Shown in pieces: positions 40,525 to 47,457 of a stretch of DNA of 47,457 bases. A program made the position numbers and the translations under genes. The stretch lies in NCBI GenBank assembly GCA_902477915.1, contig CABSJA010000013.1, positions 1 through 47,457 on the forward strand, read 5' to 3'. The notes under the pieces are model-generated. The model saw only the letters and a list, made by a program, of their open reading frames with translations. It was not told the DNA's origin and did no database searches. The stretch is from an uncultured Veillonella sp. Lineage in GTDB: Bacteria; Bacillota; Negativicutes; Veillonellales; Veillonellaceae. Position 1 is the first letter of the stretch; the number at the start of each line of letters is the position of its first letter.

Positions 40525-43500
40525 ATGAAACAAAAACGATTACAATATAAAATTGCCGTTTGGCTTACAATGGGCTTAATGATTGTAGATCCATTAGTAG
40601 TACCATTTGCCTATGCAGCAAACCCTATCGAAGTTGACACAAATGCACCACATGAAAGACAAGCTACGGTTGGACAAGCTGGTAATGGTATTACATTAGT
40701 AAATGTTGCAGGCCCTAGTGCTGGTGGAGTATCTAGAAATGATTACACTAACTTTAATGTACCGCAAAATGGTGTAATACTAAATAACTCCAACCAAATG
40801 GCTAATACAAAATTAGGTGGCTATGTACCTGGTAATCCTAATATGATGCGCGGTTCAGCCAATGTTATAGTTAACGAGGTTACATCACATAATCCAACTG
40901 AGATGAAAGGGTTTATTGAGGTAGCAGGTCGTAAAGCTTCAGTGGTTGTAGCCAATCCAAATGGTATTACTGTAGATGGCGGTGGCTTTATCAATACAGA
41001 TCGGGCAGTATTAACTACAGGTAAAACAGAATATGATTCAAAGGGAAATTTAAACTCCTATCGTGTAGAGCAAGGGCGTATTTCTATTAACGGTAATGGT
41101 CTTAATGCTAAAGATGCTAATTCTCTACAAATTTTAACAGAAGCAACCAATGTAAATGCTGGAGTATGGGCTAATACAATTGAAACTCGTACTGGCAAGA
41201 ATACAATAGATGCTAATACATTAGACACTCAAAAAATCGGGGATTCTAGCAATATTGGATTAGATGTTTCTGCTATTGGTGGTATGTATGCAAATTCTAT
41301 TACCATGAAAGGTACCAATACTGGTCTTGGTGTAAATGTTAAAGGTGTAGTCAGCTCTACACAAGCATCTAGTATTACTAGTGATGGCAAAATCATAGTT
41401 GATGGTGGTGTTACAAGTAATGGCAACACTACTTTATCAGGTCAAAGTATTGCCATTCACAATAATGGTGTGGTTCAAGGTGATGTATCTACGACGGTAA
41501 ATAGCAAAGAAGCAGTAAATAATAGTGGTCTTATTAACTCAGGAAAAACTACGGACATAAAAGCTAAATCCGTAGATAACAATGAAGGTGGACGTATTTA
41601 CGGTGATACTGTAGCTATTGATGCAAATACAGTTAAAAACCATACAAATTCTGAAATAGAACAACGCTACCATAAGGCTGGTAAGGCTTTAGAAAAGGCT
41701 AAAAATGATCTAGATGCTGAATGGAATGCTGATATCACTAAATATAAAACTAAAACAGAGTTAGAAGCACATCGTCAACGCATTAAAGAGTTAACGAATG
41801 CTTATGATGAGGCACAAGAGAATGTTACTGCTATAAAAAAAGAATTAGATACGCATAAGTCTGGTGTCATTGCAGGGCGTAATCACGTTGATATAACTTC
41901 AGATACCATAAATAATACGGGTAAGGGATTCATCTATAGTGGTGGCACTATGGACCTAACAGCTAAAGAAGGTATCAATAATACAGGATCAACTATTAAA
42001 GCCGTAAAGTCTATTGAATTAGATACACCTGTAGTAAATAATAAAAATGTTGCATTAGGTGTAAAGCGTGTTTCAGATGGCATTACTAAAAATCCTGATA
42101 AATTAAAAGTTACTCATCCACATCATAAATTAGAAGGCCAAGTCTTTGATAAGTCTGAATTCCCTTATGCTGATTATAAAAGTGGCTATGGTACACCTCA
42201 TGTAAAACCTGTTAAGACTGCTGAAGATGAAGCTTATAATAAAGAAATGGATAAGCGTGAAAACCGTGTTAATGAATTTACTATTATCCGTACCGAAACA
42301 GAGCATACTCATAAAGAGGTTACTAATGATGATCCAGGTGTTATTAGTAGTGGCGGTGATGTTGTAACAACAGGTATTCTCCATAATGATAATAGTAAAG
42401 TGATATCTGGGGGCACTGTTCATGCTAAAGGGTCCATACAAAATATATCAGACTCAATAAGTGATAAGACATTCATAACGGGTACTACACAAGAAAGTTA
42501 TACAACAAAAGTTGATAAAAGCCATCACATAGGGCGTAAAAAGAAACGTAGAAAGTGGAGACCTGAAGTCTATATGACTCCAACTATTACAGAATCAAAT
42601 GTAAAGCCAATTGGTACAGTTCAAGAGCATGCTGAAGATACATTGTCTAAAGCTACTATTGCAAAGGTTAATGATAGTTTGGATCCCTATGGTTTAGGTG
42701 GTGGCAAAGGTAAAGAAAGTCATACTATAGATGGTTTATCTTTACCAACAGAGGCGCTATACCAAATTCATCCAGATATTACAGCTAACGCTCTGATAGA
42801 AACTGATTCTGCGTTTACCAATAGAAAGAATTTTCTATCCTCTCAATATATGATTGATGCCTTAGCGAATGATCCGGAAAGACGATTAAAACGTTTAGGT
42901 GATGGATTCTATGAGCAACAACTTATTAATGATCAAATAGTATCCGCTACAGGCAAACAATATTTAGAAGGTTATACAGATAATGAGGCTGAATATAAAG
43001 CGTTGTTAGAGGCCGGTATAGCCTTTGGTAAAGCTTTTAAATTAGCTCCAGGAATTGCTTTATCTAAAGAACAAATGGAAAGTATAACGACTGATATGGT
43101 ATGGTTAGAAACCAAAACAGTTGTAGTAGATGGAAAAGCTCAAGAAGTTCTATATCCTAAAGTATATTTAGCGAAACAACCTGCAAAATCTGTTGATGCA
43201 ATGGGTGGAATCATAAGTGGTAAAGCTATTGTTAGCAATACTAATGCAGATATTCTAAATCAAGGTATTATGGCTGCAGATACAATTGTATTAGGTGCTC
43301 ATGATGTACAAAATACAGGCCGTATAGATGGACGTAAAGTGAATATTAAAGCGTCACAAGATATAATAAATACAGGTAATATTCATGGTGATAAACAGGT
43401 TACTATTAATGCTGGTCGTGATATTAATGTAGGTGCTCATGTAGATAGATTAGAACATCACGATATTATTGGTCGCCAAGGTACTATAGGTGTAGGTGAA

Positions 43501-46500
43501 AAAGGTGATTTGCTTTTATCTGCTAAACGAGATGTTAACCTTAAAGGTGCTATTGTTCATACTGGAGATAATTCTAAAGCAACGATTGAGGCTGGTCAGA
43601 ATATTAATTTAACAACTGAGGCATTATCTTCTAAAAAGGATATGACTGTTAATAGTGATAATTATAATCGTACTGACCGCCGTACAGAATTAGGTACAGC
43701 TATTTTAAGTGATAGCAATGTTACTTTACGAGCAGGAAATGATGTAAATATCCGCAATGGTATTGTTAATAGTGAACATGGCTTAACATCTGTTGAAGCT
43801 GGAAATGATGTTACTATCACTAATGGGAAAAGTTATAGCCGTGATGAATATGGTCTAAAATATAAAGAAAAGAGTTTACTATCTCGCACCACTAATATCA
43901 TACGTACAGATTACGAACATACAGGTGTTTTATCTTCAACGATTGGTGGAGATACGATTAATGTGAAAGCTAATCGCAATGTTTCGGTAACAGGATCTAA
44001 CATTTTAGGAACAAAAGATGTATCCGTATCTGCGGGAAATGATGTGCGTACAGATTCTGGTGAAGAAACTCAACGTGATGATGTATATCAATATAGTAAA
44101 AAATCTGGCTTAATGGGAGCTGGTATAGGATTTACTATTGGTAGTAAAAAAGTGACGGATACATTAGATGAAAATTCTAAAACTAATGTAAATACATTAA
44201 TTGGTTCTGCTAATGGAAAGATTAGTATTGATGCTAATAATAAGGCACATCTAACCAGTACTGACTTAATTGGTAAAGATGATATTGAAGTTAGTGCTTC
44301 AGATATAACACTCGATGGTAAACATGATACTATAGCTTCAAAACAGGTGCATGAAGAGAAACAATCTGGTTTAACTGTTAGTTTAGGTGGTTCTATTGCA
44401 TCAGCAGTGACTACTGCACGTGGATTACAACGTAAAGCTAATAGTCGTGATGATAAACGCTTAGGAACTTTAGAATCTCTTGAAGCTGGTAAGGAACTTA
44501 AAAAAGGTTATAGTAAGATTCAAGAGTATAAAAACTTTACCCCTGATTTTGTACGAGATGAAGCACAAAAATCAATAGCGTCTGGAATACTTAAAGAACA
44601 AAAAGTAAAAGAAATTGATAGTCTTCTACAAAATAATAAATTAACTGATAAAACTAGAAAGGCATTAGAAAAAGAAAGAAAAAGATTAGCTGAAGAAGCA
44701 AGTTATGAAAAAGCAAAAGGTTATAATGACTTAAATGACATAAATGGGGATCAAAAACAATACAAAGAAAATAAACGGGCAAAAAAAGATGGATTAGCTA
44801 ATATTCATGTAAGTGTTGGATCCAGTAAAAGTAGAAGTGAATCCAGATTGGATAGTAGTAAATATGCAGGAGGGCATATAGTATCTGATAATGGAATTAA
44901 ATTAGTTACAAAACCAACTACAACTGATTCAGGTGATATTGTGGCTATAGGGGAAACTATTCGAGGAGAATCAGTTGAATTGGATGCGAGTAGAAATCTC
45001 TCCTTACAAGCTGGAACAAATACAACTACTATATCTGATAAATATGATAGTAAGGGCTGGTCAGTTGGGGCTAACCTTAGTGTGAATGGTGGTGGCTTAC
45101 TAGGTATTGATGCTAATTATAATAAAGCAAATGAAAATGGTACTACAGTTAAAACAACTCATTCAGGGACGGTTGTTCAAGGTAATAAAGTAATAACAAA
45201 CTCTGGAGCTGATACTGCTATTGTGGGATCAAAAGTATATGGTGACTCCATTCAATCTCAAATAGGTGGTAATTTAACAATTAAAAGCCTGCAAGATAGT
45301 GAAACCTATAGAGGTGAAAAGAAAAATGTAGGGTTTAGTATATCTACTAATGGTACACAATTAGGTGGGGTATCTGCAGAATATTCAAAAGGTAAAATGA
45401 CTAGTGATTATGCAAGTGTTACGGAGCAAGCTGGACTATATGCAGGTGCTGAAGGATTTGATATCACAACTAAAGGAAATACTACATTAGAAGGTGCTGT
45501 TATTGATAGTAAGGCAACAGCAGACAAAAATAAATTATCAACGAATTCCTTAACAGTTAAAGATATTAAAAATAAAGCTGAGTATAAATCTAGTAATACC
45601 GGTTTAAGTTATACATCTGTGTCTGGATTTAAAAATTTAAGTCAAGCAGGTAAGGATGCTGTATATAATTCTCTGGGCTTATTACCAAAATTATTGCCAG
45701 ATTCCGAAAAATCAGTTGAAAGTACTACTAAATCTGTTATTGCTAATGGTACAATAACAACAGGATCATCTAATATTGATATTAATAAGATTTCCAAAGA
45801 TACTAAAAATAGTCTAAATAAACTTGATACTATTTTTGATAAGAAAAAGGTTGAAGAACGGCAAGAATTGGCTCGGCTATTTGCAAAAGATGCATTTGAG
45901 CAACTTCATTATTGGGAGCCTAAAACAAAAGAAGGAAAAGCTGCAAAAGCATTAGCACATGCAGTAGTCGCTGAAACATCTGCACGTATAGCGGGAAACC
46001 CTAAAGGCAGTGGCTTCTATGCTGGTGCAACAAATGAAGCTTTGATTGGTGAAATTCAAAAAATTGCTAAATCTAATCCGGCTGTAGCACAATGGTTAAG
46101 TGCAAGTTTAGGGGCTTTAGTAAATCATGGGCTTGGTAAATCTCCAATTACTGGTGCTGCAGAGGCTCAATATGGAACAAAATGGAATTTTGCTGGTGCA
46201 GTGGTTCGATTAGGTGTCAGTACGTCGAAAATAGCTGTAGATACAACATCTGGAGAAATAATTTCAGAGTTTAGCCCTTTTGTTGGTAACCCAAGTGCAT
46301 TTGATCAAGTTACAACGAAGCCAGTTTCATTTAGTGATAGAGTTTCTGATCAAAGTACACCTATGGATGATGTAATTTCTCCGGGTCCAGATTTAACTGA
46401 ATCAAGTAATCTATCATCACCGGTTGTTTTAAAATCAGAGGATTATAAATTTTATAACCTTCCACCTGATGTAGATAATCAAACTGGTCAAATTAGTGTA

Positions 46501-47457
46501 TGGGATAATGAAAAACAAGAATATATTAAAACTAATACATATGAATTTGGAGGAATAAAAGTAAATGATCAAGGTGGTTATGATGAATTTAATCGTGCCA
46601 TTTTTACGGAGGTCGGTACTGGTAATTTAGTATATGGAATCAATAGATATGGTGTAACTTTATATCGTGGGTCGGATGGACAACCTAATTGGCATCTTGT
46701 TATACCAGAAAATAATTTTGCAAAAATAGGAAAACTTGATGGATCTGGATTTGAACGTCTAAATATTACGACTGGTGATTTAGATATGGCAGCAAGTGGA
46801 GCATCTAGTGTTTATAATTCTGAAATACATCGAATTGTAAATGCAAGAACTAATTTACCATTATCAGAAAAAGGCGCAGAAATCTTTAAAAATAACTTTA
46901 ATATGGATTCTTTGCCTGCTGGTGTGAAGTATACAGATCTTCAATATGAACCTGATCATATTACAGTATTAATTAAGCCTTCAGACAATTATGTAAATAT
47001 GAATGTTAGTACAAGAGAAGCTATATATACACATAGTTATAATAATTCGTCAGGGATAACTAGTGATTATCTTGTAAATGGTTATAAAACAGGAGCTATT
47101 GAACCAGCTCACGTAGAACCCCCTAAAGGGCATTTTTCGATAGGTAAAGATGTAGTTAAAATAAAACATAGATATAATGCTATTAGAAGAAAACCACAAT
47201 CTAAATCTGTAACACTTCCTAGTGTAGATGCACAGGTTTCTGTTAAAGCTGATTTAGGAACTGTACATCTAAAAGAATTAAGTGGTCAATCTTTTTGGCG
47301 TGATACTACATTACACGTTGGTGCTGTAGATGCTAATGCAAAATTAAACCTTGATAAAGAAGGTATCGATGCAGGAGGAAAGCTTTCAGCAAATATTGTG
47401 AATTTTAAGGTACCTATTATGAATCAGTCTTTTGACCAATTAAGTTTGAAAGGGCAA
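40525..47457 (+). CDS. TpsA/CdiA-type filamentous hemagglutinin exoprotein, 3' end outside window
   Basis: Open frame of at least 2311 codons with no stop in the window. Signal peptide about residues 1-31 (ends AYA). The TPS secretion domain follows (about 35-290) with NPNM at 104-107 and ANPNGITVDGGGFINT from 143. The shaft is FHA-like beta-helix repeats (VNIKASQDIINTGNI, VSVSAGNDV). Two charged helical stretches interrupt it, near 376-450 and 1313-1420. At about 1670-1888 a CdiA-like pretoxin region has LTVKDIKNKAEYKSS, KKKVEERQELARLFAKDAFE and QYGTKWNF. After it come over 420 residues of unassigned C-terminus. No VENN motif is seen. It likely mediates adhesion or contact-dependent inhibition. 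The Shine-Dalgarno AGAGAGAG is modest. Confidence 0.93.
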   Translation, partial: MKQKRLQYKIAVWLTMGLMIVDPLVVPFAYAANPIEVDTNAPHERQATVGQAGNGITLVNVAGPSAGGVSRNDYTNFNVPQNGVILNNSNQMANTKLGGYVPGNPNMMRGSANVIVNEVTSHNPTEMKGFIEVAGRKASVVVANPNGITVDGGGFINTDRAVLTTGKTEYDSKGNLNSYRVEQGRISINGNGLNAKDANSLQILTEATNVNAGVWANTIETRTGKNTIDANTLDTQKIGDSSNIGLDVSAIGGMYANSITMKGTNTGLGVNVKGVVSSTQASSITSDGKIIVDGGVTSNGNTTLSGQSIAIHNNGVVQGDVSTTVNSKEAVNNSGLINSGKTTDIKAKSVDNNEGGRIYGDTVAIDANTVKNHTNSEIEQRYHKAGKALEKAKNDLDAEWNADITKYKTKTELEAHRQRIKELTNAYDEAQENVTAIKKELDTHKSGVIAGRNHVDITSDTINNTGKGFIYSGGTMDLTAKEGINNTGSTIKAVKSIELDTPVVNNKNVALGVKRVSDGITKNPDKLKVTHPHHKLEGQVFDKSEFPYADYKSGYGTPHVKPVKTAEDEAYNKEMDKRENRVNEFTIIRTETEHTHKEVTNDDPGVISSGGDVVTTGILHNDNSKVISGGTVHAKGSIQNISDSISDKTFITGTTQESYTTKVDKSHHIGRKKKRRKWRPEVYMTPTITESNVKPIGTVQEHAEDTLSKATIAKVNDSLDPYGLGGGKGKESHTIDGLSLPTEALYQIHPDITANALIETDSAFTNRKNFLSSQYMIDALANDPERRLKRLGDGFYEQQLINDQIVSATGKQYLEGYTDNEAEYKALLEAGIAFGKAFKLAPGIALSKEQMESITTDMVWLETKTVVVDGKAQEVLYPKVYLAKQPAKSVDAMGGIISGKAIVSNTNADILNQGIMAADTIVLGAHDVQNTGRIDGRKVNIKASQDIINTGNIHGDKQVTINAGRDINVGAHVDRLEHHDIIGRQGTIGVGEKGDLLLSAKRDVNLKGAIVHTGDNSKATIEAGQNINLTTEALSSKKDMTVNSDNYNRTDRRTELGTAILSDSNVTLRAGNDVNIRNGIVNSEHGLTSVEAGNDVTITNGKSYSRDEYGLKYKEKSLLSRTTNIIRTDYEHTGVLSSTIGGDTINVKANRNVSVTGSNILGTKDVSVSAGNDVRTDSGEETQRDDVYQYSKKSGLMGAGIGFTIGSKKVTDTLDENSKTNVNTLIGSANGKISIDANNKAHLTSTDLIGKDDIEVSASDITLDGKHDTIASKQVHEEKQSGLTVSLGGSIASAVTTARGLQRKANSRDDKRLGTLESLEAGKELKKGYSKIQEYKNFTPDFVRDEAQKSIASGILKEQKVKEIDSLLQNNKLTDKTRKALEKERKRLAEEASYEKAKGYNDLNDINGDQKQYKENKRAKKDGLANIHVSVGSSKSRSESRLDSSKYAGGHIVSDNGIKLVTKPTTTDSGDIVAIGETIRGESVELDASRNLSLQAGTNTTTISDKYDSKGWSVGANLSVNGGGLLGIDANYNKANENGTTVKTTHSGTVVQGNKVITNSGADTAIVGSKVYGDSIQSQIGGNLTIKSLQDSETYRGEKKNVGFSISTNGTQLGGVSAEYSKGKMTSDYASVTEQAGLYAGAEGFDITTKGNTTLEGAVIDSKATADKNKLSTNSLTVKDIKNKAEYKSSNTGLSYTSVSGFKNLSQAGKDAVYNSLGLLPKLLPDSEKSVESTTKSVIANGTITTGSSNIDINKISKDTKNSLNKLDTIFDKKKVEERQELARLFAKDAFEQLHYWEPKTKEGKAAKALAHAVVAETSARIAGNPKGSGFYAGATNEALIGEIQKIAKSNPAVAQWLSASLGALVNHGLGKSPITGAAEAQYGTKWNFAGAVVRLGVSTSKIAVDTTSGEIISEFSPFVGNPSAFDQVTTKPVSFSDRVSDQSTPMDDVISPGPDLTESSNLSSPVVLKSEDYKFYNLPPDVDNQTGQISVWDNEKQEYIKTNTYEFGGIKVNDQGGYDEFNRAIFTEVGTGNLVYGINRYGVTLYRGSDGQPNWHLVIPENNFAKIGKLDGSGFERLNITTGDLDMAASGASSVYNSEIHRIVNARTNLPLSEKGAEIFKNNFNMDSLPAGVKYTDLQYEPDHITVLIKPSDNYVNMNVSTREAIYTHSYNNSSGITSDYLVNGYKTGAIEPAHVEPPKGHFSIGKDVVKIKHRYNAIRRKPQSKSVTLPSVDAQVSVKADLGTVHLKELSGQSFWRDTTLHVGAVDANAKLNLDKEGIDAGGKLSANIVNFKVPIMNQSFDQLSLKGQ
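46189..47457 (+). other. Variable C-terminal (toxin-position) region of the TpsA/CdiA protein, incomplete
   Basis: This part follows the YGTKWN boundary (46171-46188) where, in CdiA-type proteins, the conserved shaft ends and the exchangeable effector begins. It is Asn/Asp/Ser-rich at first (46261-46440), then more globular. At 47221-47400 it has alternating Gly/Ala/Val strands (VGAVDANAKLNLDKEGIDAG) like the repeats seen before or in some polymorphic toxins. No nuclease, deaminase or pore motif was recognised by eye. The end of the domain and any immunity gene lie beyond the window. Confidence 0.5.

Noticed and set aside
40525..47457. VENN or similar CdiA boundary motif
   Set aside because: Reading the translated 3' half showed no VENN; YGTKWN is used as the boundary instead.

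Overview
The window looks like chromosomal DNA from a Negativicutes bacterium, most likely Veillonella or a close relative (inference). It is AT-rich. Gene content and order are typical of Firmicutes: ispD-ispF-gltX-...-cysS-mrnC-rlmB-yacP-sigH, a T-box leader before cysS, GatCAB, PcrA-LigA, and PhoH-YbeY-Era-CorC-RecO. It nevertheless encodes outer-membrane machinery: a TpsB two-partner secretion porin, a very large TpsA/CdiA-type exoprotein, and an RND pump. A Firmicute-type gene set combined with a diderm envelope is the hallmark of Negativicutes. I see no insertion sequence, prophage, CRISPR array, rRNA or tRNA; tmRNA is the only stable RNA gene found. All recognised genes lie on the + strand.

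Layout. 1-2662: fused ispDF (isoprenoid precursors) and gltX. 2796-3749: a BASS-family transporter with its own promoter and terminator. 3851-8334: a T-box-controlled cysS followed by mrnC, rlmB, yacP, a sigH-like sigma factor with its own internal promoter, and secG. 8390-11232: rnr and smpB. 11301-13774: a biotin operon (putative membrane transporter, bioW, bioF) behind a promoter that overlaps a BirA-like operator. 13809-14262: tmRNA with a consensus promoter and a strong terminator; with rnr and smpB it makes up the ribosome-rescue set, split by the biotin operon. 14331-18861: RND adaptor and pump, preceded by tandem 11-nt repeats. 18875-19943: manganese-dependent pyrophosphatase. 19995-24215: pcrA and ligA. 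24235-27584: gatCAB with consensus promoter and terminator. 27611-31025: an unrecognised small membrane protein and two radical SAM proteins. 31034-35536: phoH, ybeY, era, a CorC/HlyC-type CBS protein and a recO-like gene. 35710-38541: two uncharacterised membrane proteins (the first DUF3100-like) and an M20 amidohydrolase, under a promoter with a perfect 11-3-11 dyad. 38554-47457: a tpsB/cdiB-tpsA/cdiA operon; the tpsA reading frame is open for at least 2311 codons and runs off the window.

The most interesting parts are: (1) the two-partner secretion/CDI-like locus, whose promoter spacer contains a run of ten A residues (a candidate phase-variation switch) and whose C-terminal 'toxin-position' region I cannot assign; (2) the DUF3100/membrane partner/M20 amidohydrolase cassette with its operator, which looks like an undescribed uptake-and-hydrolysis system for an N-acyl or amidated compound; and (3) the BirA-type operon pairing an unassigned small membrane protein with BioW, which suggests pimelate uptake. 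Family assignments come from motifs read by eye; no database search was possible.
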